Shown here piece by piece: positions 1 to 6,490 of a DNA stretch of 10,671 nucleotides (position 1 is its first letter; every line of letters starts with the position of its first letter). Below the pieces are notes generated by a model, which saw nothing but the letters and a program-made list of their open reading frames with translations, made no database searches and had not been told where the DNA came from. This stretch comes from Actinomycetes bacterium (GTDB lineage Bacteria > Actinomycetota > CALGFH01): positions 1-10,671 of the forward strand of contig JASLIH010000258.1 in the NCBI GenBank assembly GCA_030152105.1. Reading direction: 5' to 3'. Position numbers and translations under genes: made by a program.

Positions 1-800
1 ACGAGACCGCCGGGGCCATCCGCGACATCTTCCAGAACCACGAGCTCCAGGTGCTGGCCCTGGTGGCCATGGAGCCGCCGGCCAGCTTCGAGCCCGAGGA
101 CGTCCGCAACGAGAAGGCCAAGGTGCTCAAGGCGCTGCGCCACCTGGAGGGCGAGGCGGTCGACGCAGGAGTGGTCCGTGGCCAGTACGGGCCAGGCTGG
201 ATCGACGGCAAGGAGGTCCCCGGCTACCGCGAGGAGCCCGACGTCCACCCCGACTCGGTGGTCGAGACCTATGTGGCCGCCGAGCTGCGGGTCGACAACT
301 GGCGCTGGGCGGGCACGCCGTTCTACGTGCGCACCGGCAAGCGCCTGCCCAAGCGGGCCACCGAGGTCGTGGTCCAGTTCAAGTCGGCCCCCCACCTGCC
401 CTTCGGCGAGGCCGCCCAGGACGGGCTGGAGCCGAATTCGCTGGTGCTGCGGATCCAGCCCGACGAGGGCATCACCCTGCGGATCGGGGCCAAGGTCCCG
501 GGCCCGTCGATGGAGGTCCGCTCGGTCAGCATGGACTTCTCCTACGGCACCTCGTTCTCCGACGACCTGCCCGACGCCTACGAGCGGCTACTGCTGGACG
601 TGATGCTGGGCGACCCGACCCTGTTCCCGCGCTGGGACGAGGTCGAGCAGGCCTGGCAGGCCGTCCAGCCGATCCTGGACCGGTGGGCCGAGGCGCCGCC
701 CCCCGAGTTCCCCAGCTACGAGGCCGGCAGCTGGGGCCCCAAGGCCGCCGACGAGCTGATCGCCAGAGGCCGCCCCGGCCGCCGCTGGCGCCGGCCATGA
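1..800 (+). CDS. zwf: Glucose-6-phosphate dehydrogenase, C-terminal part (5' end outside window)
   Basis: Oxidises glucose 6-phosphate to 6-phosphoglucono-lactone with reduction of NAD(P)+, the cytosolic first step of the oxidative pentose phosphate pathway. The frame is open from base 3 and gives 265 residues, about half of a usual ~500-residue enzyme. Family sequence is visible at once: AIRDIFQNH and LALVAMEPP near the start, then VETYVAAELRVDNWRW, the GTPFYVRTGKRLP segment of the beta+alpha domain, and DAYERLLLDVMLGDPTLFPRWDEVE near the end. The NAD(P)-binding Rossmann domain and the RIDHYLGKE-type active-site motif must lie upstream and cannot be checked. The TGA at 798-800 is followed 22 bases later by opcA, so the two are very likely co-transcribed. 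The final residues (RGRPGRRWRRP) are a basic, low-complexity tail. Family identity is certain; cofactor preference is not readable. Confidence 0.97.
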   Translation, partial: ETAGAIRDIFQNHELQVLALVAMEPPASFEPEDVRNEKAKVLKALRHLEGEAVDAGVVRGQYGPGWIDGKEVPGYREEPDVHPDSVVETYVAAELRVDNWRWAGTPFYVRTGKRLPKRATEVVVQFKSAPHLPFGEAAQDGLEPNSLVLRIQPDEGITLRIGAKVPGPSMEVRSVSMDFSYGTSFSDDLPDAYERLLLDVMLGDPTLFPRWDEVEQAWQAVQPILDRWAEAPPPEFPSYEAGSWGPKAADELIARGRPGRRWRRP

Positions 801-809
801 CGACCCCCC

Positions 810-816
810 GGAGGGG
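810..816 (+). promoter_or_regulatory. Shine-Dalgarno sequence of opcA
   Basis: GGAGGGG lies 6 bases before the GTG at 823. It fixes the start of opcA at a GTG codon in the short zwf-opcA gap. Confidence 0.7.
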
Positions 817-822
817 TGCACC

Positions 823-1902
823 GTGAATCAAGGCCAGACGGCGGAGGCGTTCGAGGAGGTCCCGCCGGGCGAGATCGAGCAGGCCCTGGAGCGCCAGCGG
901 GCGCTGGGCGAGAACGGCGGCGGGGCCGTGTCCCGGGCCAGTGTGGCCAACCTGGTGGTGGTCACCCCCACCCGGGCCGCCGGGCAGCGGGCCCTGGCCG
1001 CGGTCGAGGAGCTGGGCAGCCGCGCCCCCTCGCGCTGTGTCGTGCTGATCGCCGAGCCGCCCGAGGGCCGCCAGGGGGTGCGCTCCTGGGCCCGGGTGGT
1101 CAACCGCCGCCCCGCCTCCGGCCCCGAGGTGGTCTGGGAGGAGGTGGTGGTCCAGACCAACGTCCACCCCCGGCACCTGAGCGCGGTGGTCCTGCCCCTG
1201 CTCCTGCCCGAGCTGCCGGTGTTCACCTGGTGGGAGGGGACCCCGCCGTTCGGCGAGGAGGTGTTCCACGAGCTGACCTCGGTGACCGACCGGCTGATCG
1301 TCGACTCGGCCGCCTTCACCGACCCGGTGGCCGACCTGCGCCGCCTGGCCGCGGTGGTCGGGGTGCTGGAGCCGGCCGTCACCGACTGCGCCTGGGGGCG
1401 GCTCACCCCCTGGCGGGAGCTGCTGGCCGCCCCGTTCAGCAGCCCCCAGCTGCGCCCGGCCCTTGACCGGCTGCGCTGGCTGCGGGTCGACTCGGTGGAG
1501 CCGACCGCCGGCCAGGAGCTGGTCGGCTGGTTCGCCTCCCGGCTGGGCTGGGAGCTGGAGTCGGTCAGCCAGGCCGGCGACGAGCTGGGCGCCGCCTACC
1601 GCACCCCCGCCGGGGGCTGCCAGGTCCGGGTCGTGGCCGGCATCGGCTCCTCCAACCTGACCCGGGCCCACCTGGAGATGGAGACCGACGACGGCCCGGC
1701 CAGCGTCCGGGTCGAGGCCCCGCCGGGCCACCTGGTGGCCACCGTCGAGGTCCCCGGCCAGCCCACCGGGCGGCGCAAGGTCGGCCGCAGCCCCGACCCG
1801 TCCACCGGCCCGGCCGGTCTGGGCGCGGAGCTGCAGCTGTTCGGCCGCGACCGGGTGTTCGAGGACGCCCTGGCCGAGGCGGCGGTCCTGGTGCCGGAGT
1901 GA
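823..1902 (+). CDS. opcA: Glucose-6-phosphate dehydrogenase assembly protein OpcA
   Basis: OpcA is a non-catalytic cytosolic partner that promotes assembly and activity of G6PDH in actinobacteria and cyanobacteria. The 359-residue product has the family layout: an N-terminal alpha/beta part with GAVSRASVANLVVVTPT at about 34-50 and PSRCVVLIAEPP at 69-80, then HPRHLSAVVLPLLLPELPVFTWWEG at about 115-139, then RLIVDSAAFTDP at 157-168 and WGRLTPWRELLAAPFSSPQLR at 191-211. The C-terminal domain (about 225-359) has alternating beta strands such as CQVRVVAGIGSS. GTG was chosen as start because of a well-spaced Shine-Dalgarno sequence. The stop overlaps the next start as GTGA, so opcA and pgl are translationally coupled. 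Its place directly after zwf is the standard actinobacterial arrangement and supports the call independently. Confidence 0.95.
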   Translation: MNQGQTAEAFEEVPPGEIEQALERQRALGENGGGAVSRASVANLVVVTPTRAAGQRALAAVEELGSRAPSRCVVLIAEPPEGRQGVRSWARVVNRRPASGPEVVWEEVVVQTNVHPRHLSAVVLPLLLPELPVFTWWEGTPPFGEEVFHELTSVTDRLIVDSAAFTDPVADLRRLAAVVGVLEPAVTDCAWGRLTPWRELLAAPFSSPQLRPALDRLRWLRVDSVEPTAGQELVGWFASRLGWELESVSQAGDELGAAYRTPAGGCQVRVVAGIGSSNLTRAHLEMETDDGPASVRVEAPPGHLVATVEVPGQPTGRRKVGRSPDPSTGPAGLGAELQLFGRDRVFEDALAEAAVLVPE

Positions 1903-2645
1903 CAGCGCTGGCAGAACGCGTCCAGGTGGTCGAGGGGCCCGGCGAGCTGGCCGAGGCGGCCGCCCGGGCGGCCATAACCGACCTGGAGGCGGCGGTCGAG
2001 GCTCACGGCAGGGCCACCTGGGTGCTGACCGGCGGGAGCACGCCGGCGGCCGCCTACCGGCGCCTGGCCGCCCACGACCTCCGGGCCGGGGTCGAGTGGG
2101 ACCGGGTCCGGGTGGCCATGGGCGACGAGCGCTGCGTGCCCCCCGACCACCCCGACTCCAACTGGGGCCAGGCCGCCGCCGCCCTGCTCGACCACGTCCC
2201 CGTCCCCGCCCACCACCTCCTGCGCCCCCAGGGCGAGCTCGGGGCCGAGCCGGCCGCCGACGCCTACCAGGCCACCCTCGCCGCCCTGCCGGCCGCCCCC
2301 GGCGGGGCCCCGCGCCTCGAGGTCGTCTGGCTCGGGGTGGGGGAGGACGGCCACTGCCTGTCGCTGTTTCCCGGACGTCCCGAGGTCGAGGTCGGCGACC
2401 GCCTGGTCGTGCCGGTCCACGACAGTCCCAAGCCGCCGCCCGACCGGGTCAGCCTGACCCTGGCCGCCCTCGCCGGGACCGAGCGGCTGCTGGTCCTGGC
2501 CGCCGGCGCCGGCAAGGCCGGAGCGGTCGCCCGGGCCCGGGCCGGTGACGACCGCCTGCCCGTGACCCGGGCGGTCGCGGCCGTCCGGTCGGCCGGCGGC
2601 TCGGTCACCTGGCTGCTCGACCGCGCCGCCGTCGCCGCCAGCTAA
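1899..2645 (+). CDS. pgl: 6-phosphogluconolactonase (DevB/Pgl type)
   Basis: Hydrolyses 6-phosphoglucono-1,5-lactone to 6-phosphogluconate, using the product of the zwf gene two positions upstream. The 248-residue length is normal. Motifs seen in the glucosamine-6-phosphate isomerase-like fold are: the sugar-phosphate loop TGGSTP at 44-49, GDERCVPPDHPDSNW at 75-89, the signature GVGEDGHCLSLFPG at 146-159 with the catalytic-type His152, PPDRVSLTL at 180-188, and a Lys in AGKAGAV around 206. The signature usually reads DGHTASLFPG or DGHIASLFPG, so Cys-Leu in place of Thr/Ile-Ala is a mild variation. The GTG start at 1899 overlaps the opcA stop by 4 bases with no clear Shine-Dalgarno of its own, which indicates translational coupling. 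The TAA stop is followed 21 bases later by the citrate synthase ATG. Confidence 0.96.
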   Translation: MTALAERVQVVEGPGELAEAAARAAITDLEAAVEAHGRATWVLTGGSTPAAAYRRLAAHDLRAGVEWDRVRVAMGDERCVPPDHPDSNWGQAAAALLDHVPVPAHHLLRPQGELGAEPAADAYQATLAALPAAPGGAPRLEVVWLGVGEDGHCLSLFPGRPEVEVGDRLVVPVHDSPKPPPDRVSLTLAALAGTERLLVLAAGAGKAGAVARARAGDDRLPVTRAVAAVRSAGGSVTWLLDRAAVAAS

Positions 2646-2654
2646 GCTGTGTCC

Positions 2655-2660
2655 AGGAGG
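2655..2660 (+). promoter_or_regulatory. Shine-Dalgarno sequence deciding the citrate synthase start
   Basis: A perfect AGGAGG lies 6 bases before the ATG at 2667. It argues against the in-frame GTG at 2649, which lies upstream of this site and would make the Shine-Dalgarno part of the coding sequence. Confidence 0.85.
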
Positions 2661-2666
2661 ACCACC

Positions 2667-3977
2667 ATGACCGACGAGAACACACTTAGCGTGACCGACA
2701 ACCGGACCGGGCGGACCTACGAGATCCCCATCAAGGACGGGGCCATCCGGGCCATGGCGCTGCGCGACATCAAGGTCGACGACGACGACTTCGGGCTGCT
2801 CTCCTACGACCCGGCGTTCATGAACACGGCCAGCTGCCGCAGCGCCATCACCTACATCGACGGCGACCAGGGGATCCTGCGCTACCGCGGCTACCCGATC
2901 CAGGAGCTGGCCGAGCGGGTCAGCTTCATGGAGGTGGCCTGGCTGCTGGTCTCCGGCGACCTGCCCGACCAGGGGCAGCTGGCCGAGTGGACCGACCAGG
3001 TCAACCACCACACCTTCGTCAAGGAGAACATCAAGAAGTTCATCGACGGCTTCCACCACGACGCCCACCCGATGGGCATCCTGGTCGGGACGGTGGGGGC
3101 GCTGTCGACCTTCTACCCCGACGCCAAGCGGATCAACGACCCTGCCGTCCGGCGCCGCCAGGTCGTCCGGCTGATCGCCAAGATCCCCACCCTGGCCGCC
3201 TACGCCTACCGCCACTCCCAGGGCCACCCCTACCCCTACCCCGACAACGAGCTGTCGTACGCCGGCAACTTCCTCAACCTCATGTGGAAGATGGGGGAGC
3301 CCAAGTACCACCCCGACCCGGTGCTCGAGCACGCCCTGGACGTGCTGTTCACCCTCCACGCCGACCACGAGCAGAATTGCTCGACCAACGCCATGCGGGC
3401 CGTCGGCAGCTCCCGGGTCGACCCGTTCTCGGCCGCCGCGGCCGCCGTGGCCGCCCTGTACGGGCCCCTGCACGGCGGGGCGAACGAGCTGGTGCTGCGG
3501 ATGCTGAACGAGATCGGCTCGGTCGACCAGGTCCCGGCGTACGTCGAGCGGGTCAAGCAGGGCGAGATGAAGCTGATGGGCTTCGGCCACCGGGTCTACA
3601 AGAACTACGACCCCCGGGCCAAGATCATCAAGCAGGTGGCCGAGGACGTCTTCAAGGTCACCGGGCTCAACCCGCTGCTCGAGATCGCGGTCGAGCTGGA
3701 GCGGATCGCCCTCGAGGACGACTACTTCGTCTCCAAGAAGCTGTACCCCAACATCGACTTCTACTCGGGCATCATCTACGAGGCCATGGGCTTCCCGGTC
3801 GAGATGTTCCCGGTGCTGTTCGCCATCGGCCGGATGCCGGGCTGGCTGGCCCAGTGGGAGGAGAACCTCAACGACCCCGAGCAGAAGATCGCCCGGCCCC
3901 GCCAGATCTACATCGGCCAGGGCGAGCGCCATCTCGAAGGAGACGAGGGCCGCGAGGGCCCGGCTCGGTCAGGGTGA
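2667..3977 (+). CDS. gltA: Citrate synthase (type II-like)
   Basis: Condenses acetyl-CoA with oxaloacetate to citrate, the entry reaction of the TCA cycle. The product has 436 residues, close to the ~430 of bacterial hexameric-type enzymes. The N-terminal small domain (DGAIRAMALRDIK, DPAFMNTASCRSAITYIDGDQGILRYRGYPI) is typical of type II enzymes. The catalytic triad is present: His269 in GPLHGGAN, His308 in GFGHRVYKNYDPRA, and Asp364 in PNIDFYSG. The oxaloacetate-binding region LHADHEQNCSTNAMR is at 230-244, and the C-terminal IARPRQIYIG is conserved. After RPRQIYIGQGERH there is an acidic/Gly-rich tail of about 14 residues whose last codons overlap a minus-strand tRNA-like element. The gene lies 21 bases after pgl and may be co-transcribed, although placing gltA after pgl is not the usual order. 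A methylcitrate synthase role is unlikely because no prp genes are adjacent. Confidence 0.96.
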   Translation: MTDENTLSVTDNRTGRTYEIPIKDGAIRAMALRDIKVDDDDFGLLSYDPAFMNTASCRSAITYIDGDQGILRYRGYPIQELAERVSFMEVAWLLVSGDLPDQGQLAEWTDQVNHHTFVKENIKKFIDGFHHDAHPMGILVGTVGALSTFYPDAKRINDPAVRRRQVVRLIAKIPTLAAYAYRHSQGHPYPYPDNELSYAGNFLNLMWKMGEPKYHPDPVLEHALDVLFTLHADHEQNCSTNAMRAVGSSRVDPFSAAAAAVAALYGPLHGGANELVLRMLNEIGSVDQVPAYVERVKQGEMKLMGFGHRVYKNYDPRAKIIKQVAEDVFKVTGLNPLLEIAVELERIALEDDYFVSKKLYPNIDFYSGIIYEAMGFPVEMFPVLFAIGRMPGWLAQWEENLNDPEQKIARPRQIYIGQGERHLEGDEGREGPARSG

Positions 3978-4038
3978 GGGGACTCGAACCCCTGACGCGC
4001 CGGCTGGCCGCCGACGTGGCCGACCTTGGCGCACCCTG
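3969..4038 (-). tRNA. tRNA-like element (atypical tRNA or tRNA pseudogene, acceptor resembles tRNA-Pro)
   Basis: Reading the minus strand from 4038 to 3969 gives 70 bases. The 5' acceptor strand CAGGGTG pairs perfectly with CACCCTG over 7 bp, followed by discriminator A. The T arm is canonical: AGGGG-TTCGAGT-CCCCT, a full B-box match. The central 38 bases are abnormal. U8 is missing. The best D stem is 3 bp (GCC/GGC) around AAGGTC. An anticodon arm GTCGG-CGGCCAG-CCGGC can be drawn, but it has G at the normally invariant U33 and a nominal GCC anticodon. C1-G72 with A73 is characteristic of bacterial tRNA-Pro, which suggests a proline tRNA ancestor. No CCA is encoded. The 3' end overlaps the last 9 bases of gltA on the opposite strand. 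A decayed tRNA, a tRNA-like regulatory RNA or an unusual tRNA all fit; decoding identity cannot be assigned. Confidence 0.45.
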
Positions 4039-4061
4039 AAACCATCAGGCGTGGGAGGGCA

Positions 4062-4090
4062 AGCCTGCTCGCCCAGCTCGCGGTTGTCAA
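4062..4090 (-). promoter_or_regulatory. Candidate promoter for the minus-strand tRNA-like element
   Basis: On the minus strand a consensus -35 box TTGACA (4090-4085) is followed by a 17-base spacer and CAGGCT (4067-4062), an imperfect -10. The predicted transcription start falls near 4055, about 17 bases before the tRNA-like 5' end. The -35 is perfect; the -10 is weak. Confidence 0.35.
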
Positions 4091-4130
4091 GACATACCTC
4101 GCAAAGCTCCTGCTCGGGAGGTACGACCGT

Positions 4131-5174
4131 TCAGCCGCCGGCCTGGACCCCCTCGAGCAGGGCGACCGCGTTGGCCCCGAGGTCCTCGACGGCGTAGCCG
4201 CCCTCCTGGACGACCAGGGTCGGGCGGCCGGCCCCGGCCAGGGCGGCGCCGACACGCCGGAAGCCGTCGGTGGTGACCGCGAACGCGCCGATCGGGTCGC
4301 GCTCGAAGGTGTCGAACCCGGCCGAGACGACCAGGGTCGCCGGGTCGAAGGCGGCCACCAGGGCCATCGCCTCGGCCAGGGCCTCAAGGTAGGCGTCGTC
4401 GCCGGTGCCGTCGGGCAGGGGGAGGTTGCGGTTGGCGCCCCGGCCGGGGCCGCCGCCGGTCTCGTCGGCGGCCCCGGTGAAGTGCGGGTAGTGGCCGGCC
4501 GGGTCGCCGTGCAGGGACACGTACAGCACCTCGGGGTCCTCCCAGAAGATCTCCTGGGTGCCGTTGCCGTGGTGGAAGTCGACGTCGACCACCGCCACCC
4601 GGCCCCGCCGGGCCAGCCACCTGGCCGCGATGGCGGCGTTGTTGAGCAGGCAGAAGCCGCCGTAGTAGCCGGGGCCGGCGTGGTGGCCGGGAGGCCGGCA
4701 GAGGGCGTAGGCGGCCGGGGCCCCGCCAGCGACCAGGTCGGCGGCGGTGAGGGCGGCGTCGGCGGCGGCCACGGCGGCGCCGAAGCTGCCGGCGACCACC
4801 GGGGTGGCGGTGTCGAAGCAGAACCAGCCGGGCCGGCCGATGCCGCCTCCCGGGTCGCGGCCGCCGCTCCCGGCGAAGCGTCCGATGGCGAAGGTGTCGG
4901 GGATCAGCACCTCGGGGCCGCCGGCCGCCCGCCAGGCCGGCCACGCCTGCTCCAGGAACCCGACCAGGGCCGGCTCGTGCACGGCCAGGACCGCGTCAAG
5001 GCCGTGGGCCGCCGGCTCGACCAGCGGGTGCCCGGCCGCGGCCAGCGCGTCCCGGATCCGCTCGGCCCGCTCCACCCGCTCGTACACCGGCCGGACGACC
5101 TCGCCGTAGTTGACCTCGTACGGCGGGTCGTGGGCACGGTGGGCGTCGCCGGCCACCACCGGCATCCGGTCCAT
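4131..5174 (-). CDS. Acetylpolyamine amidohydrolase / histone-deacetylase-family Zn enzyme
   Basis: Predicted zinc hydrolase that removes acetyl groups from acetylated polyamines or related small amides in the cytosol. The 347-residue product has the arginase/deacetylase fold signatures: RPPGHHA with His164/His165, GGFCLLNNAAIAA at 172-184, DVDFHHGNGTQ at 197-207 with zinc ligands Asp199 and His201, SAGFD with Asp288 as third ligand, and QEGGY with the transition-state Tyr327. The HGDPAGHYPHFTGAADETG stretch (222-240) and DTFERDPIGAF (288-298) match the Mycoplana acetylpolyamine amidohydrolase better than AcuC-type deacetylases, so I favour that substrate class. The start ATG has a TAGGGT box 6 bases upstream. 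The gene stands alone, convergent with gltA and divergent from the ycaQ-like gene. No polyamine biosynthesis or transport gene is nearby. Family certain; substrate inferred. Confidence 0.93.
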   Translation of the reverse strand: MDRMPVVAGDAHRAHDPPYEVNYGEVVRPVYERVERAERIRDALAAAGHPLVEPAAHGLDAVLAVHEPALVGFLEQAWPAWRAAGGPEVLIPDTFAIGRFAGSGGRDPGGGIGRPGWFCFDTATPVVAGSFGAAVAAADAALTAADLVAGGAPAAYALCRPPGHHAGPGYYGGFCLLNNAAIAARWLARRGRVAVVDVDFHHGNGTQEIFWEDPEVLYVSLHGDPAGHYPHFTGAADETGGGPGRGANRNLPLPDGTGDDAYLEALAEAMALVAAFDPATLVVSAGFDTFERDPIGAFAVTTDGFRRVGAALAGAGRPTLVVQEGGYAVEDLGANAVALLEGVQAGG

Positions 5175-5180
5175 GGACGC

Positions 5181-5186
5181 ACCCTA
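5181..5186 (-). promoter_or_regulatory. -10-like box for a leaderless deacetylase transcript
   Basis: TAGGGT on the minus strand ends 6 bases before the ATG at 5174. This is the spacing expected when transcription begins at the start codon. I see no convincing -35 and no well-placed Shine-Dalgarno. Confidence 0.5.
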
Positions 5187-5242
5187 CCCGACCAGCCGCC
5201 CGGGCGGTGAGGGCCCCGGAGCGGGCCGTCCCAGGCATCGGC

Positions 5243-5248
5243 TAGGGT
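5243..5248 (+). promoter_or_regulatory. -10-like box for a leaderless ycaQ-like transcript
   Basis: TAGGGT lies 8 bases before the ATG at 5257. It is the mirror of the divergent deacetylase promoter in the same 82-base gap. The GGG within it is too far from the ATG and too short to be a convincing Shine-Dalgarno. No clear -35 is visible. Confidence 0.45.
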
Positions 5249-5256
5249 TCTCGCAC

Positions 5257-6462
5257 ATGCCCGACGCCCTCTCCCTCGACCAGGCCAGGCGGGTGGCGCT
5301 GGCCGCCCAGGGCCTGGCCGCCCCGGCCCGGGCGGCCCCGGCCGGCCCGGCCACCCTGCGGGCCACCCTGGAGCGGCTCGGGGCCATCCAGATCGACTCC
5401 ATCAACGTGGTCGCCCGCAGCCACGAGCTCGTCCTCCACGCCCGGGCCGGCGCCCACGACCGGGCCGCCTTCGACCGGGTCGTCTACCGGCGCCGGGCCG
5501 GCTTCGAGTACTGGGGCCACGCCGCCTCGTTCCTGCCCATGGCCAGCTTCCGGCTGTGCCTGCCCCGGATGCGGCGCCTCGCCAAGGCCACCCGCGGCTG
5601 GTGGGTCGACATCCGCCGCCGCCACCAGCACCTGTACGGCCCGGTGCTGGACCGCATCCGGGCCGAGGGGCCGCTGGCCGCCTCGGCCTTCCGCGACCCC
5701 GACGGGCCCCGCCGGGGCAGCTGGTGGGACTGGGCCCCGGCCAAGCACGTGCTCGAGGACCTGTTCGACTGCGGGACCCTGCTGGTCCACGACCGGGTCA
5801 ACTTCGAGCGCCGCTACGACCTGGCCGAGCGGGTCCTGCCCCCAGGGGTCGACACCTCCGAGCCGACCGCGGCCGAGGCCGCGGCCGAGCTGACCCTGCT
5901 GGCCGCCCGCGCCCTCGGGGTCGGGACCGCCGCCGACCTGGCCGACTACTACCGGCTGCCGTCCGCCCAGGCCCGGGCCGCCCTGGCCGAGCTGGTCGCC
6001 GCCGGGCTGCTCCAGCAGGTCGCCGTCGAGGGCTGGGCCAAGGCGGCCTACCTGCTCGGTGGGACCCGGGTACCGCGCCGGGTGGCCCACCCGCCGGTGC
6101 TGCTGAGCCCGTTCGACTCCCTCGTGTGGTCCCGGGAGCGCACCGAGCGGCTGTTCGGCTTCCGCTACCGCCTGGAGGTGTACGTGCCCGCCGGAAAGCG
6201 GGTCCATGGCTACTACACCATGCCCGTGCTGGCCGGCGGTCGGCTGGTCGCAAGGGTCGACCCCAAGCACGACCGCCAGGCCGGCCGGCTGCTGCTGCGC
6301 GGCCTGCACCTGGAACCGGGCGCCGACCCGGCCGAGGCGGTGGCCGCGACGGCCGCCGCCGCCGGCCGGCTGGCCGCCCACCTGGGCGCCGGCCGCGTCG
6401 AGGCCGGCGACGCCATGCCGGCCGCCCTGGCCGCCTCGCTGCGCGCTACCCTGCCCACCTGA
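5257..6462 (+). CDS. YcaQ/AlkX-type DNA glycosylase, winged-helix (HTH_42) family
   Basis: Members of this family excise bulky or crosslinked N-alkyl purines; E. coli YcaQ (AlkX) unhooks interstrand crosslinks and Streptomyces AlkZ protects azinomycin producers. The product has 401 residues, close to E. coli YcaQ (~410). An N-terminal helical part (LSLDQARRVALAAQGL) leads to LERLGAIQIDSINVVARSHELVL, where Gln45-Ile-Asp47 is the catalytic QxD motif of the YcaQ/AlkX branch; AlkZ has QxQ. A winged-helix region follows, then the conserved C-terminal block LLSPFDSLVWSRERTERLFGF, YRLEVYVPAGKRVHGYYTMP and RVDPKHDRQAG at roughly 285-345. ATG 5257 was chosen over upstream in-frame codons because the family N-terminus begins here and a -10-like box sits just before it. 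The HmgA-like gene starts 28 bases after the stop. Confidence 0.88.
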   Translation: MPDALSLDQARRVALAAQGLAAPARAAPAGPATLRATLERLGAIQIDSINVVARSHELVLHARAGAHDRAAFDRVVYRRRAGFEYWGHAASFLPMASFRLCLPRMRRLAKATRGWWVDIRRRHQHLYGPVLDRIRAEGPLAASAFRDPDGPRRGSWWDWAPAKHVLEDLFDCGTLLVHDRVNFERRYDLAERVLPPGVDTSEPTAAEAAAELTLLAARALGVGTAADLADYYRLPSAQARAALAELVAAGLLQQVAVEGWAKAAYLLGGTRVPRRVAHPPVLLSPFDSLVWSRERTERLFGFRYRLEVYVPAGKRVHGYYTMPVLAGGRLVARVDPKHDRQAGRLLLRGLHLEPGADPAEAVAATAAAAGRLAAHLGAGRVEAGDAMPAALAASLRATLPT

Positions 6463-6475
6463 GGAGTCGAACGCC

Positions 6476-6483
6476 AAAGGGGG
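6476..6483 (+). promoter_or_regulatory. Shine-Dalgarno sequence of the HmgA-like gene
   Basis: AAAGGGGG lies 7 bases before the ATG at 6491. It supports that start over other in-frame codons that would overlap the preceding gene. Confidence 0.65.
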
Positions 6484-6490
6484 CGAGCGG

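Noticed and set aside
2643..2648. TAAGCT at the end of pgl as a gltA promoter
   Set aside because: It fits TANNNT but there is no supporting -35, and it would place the transcript start on the Shine-Dalgarno; kept only as a possibility.
2649..2666. In-frame GTG start for citrate synthase at 2649
   Set aside because: The AGGAGG Shine-Dalgarno lies after this codon and is correctly spaced for ATG 2667.
1596..3932. 778-codon open frame on the minus strand across opcA, pgl and gltA
   Set aside because: Shadow of three well-conserved plus-strand genes in GC-rich DNA; its translation is low-complexity (Gly/Val/Asp/His-rich) with no recognisable domain.
3969..4038. The acceptor inverted repeat as an intrinsic terminator for gltA
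   Set aside because: No U-run follows on either strand, and the T-loop consensus inside it is better explained by tRNA origin.
4026..5210. 394-codon plus-strand open frame opposite the deacetylase
   Set aside because: The minus-strand gene has all zinc-ligand motifs; the plus frame is low-complexity.
5110..5256. Upstream in-frame start for the ycaQ-like gene at 5110
   Set aside because: It would overlap the divergent deacetylase gene and both presumed promoters, and the added residues do not fit the family N-terminus.
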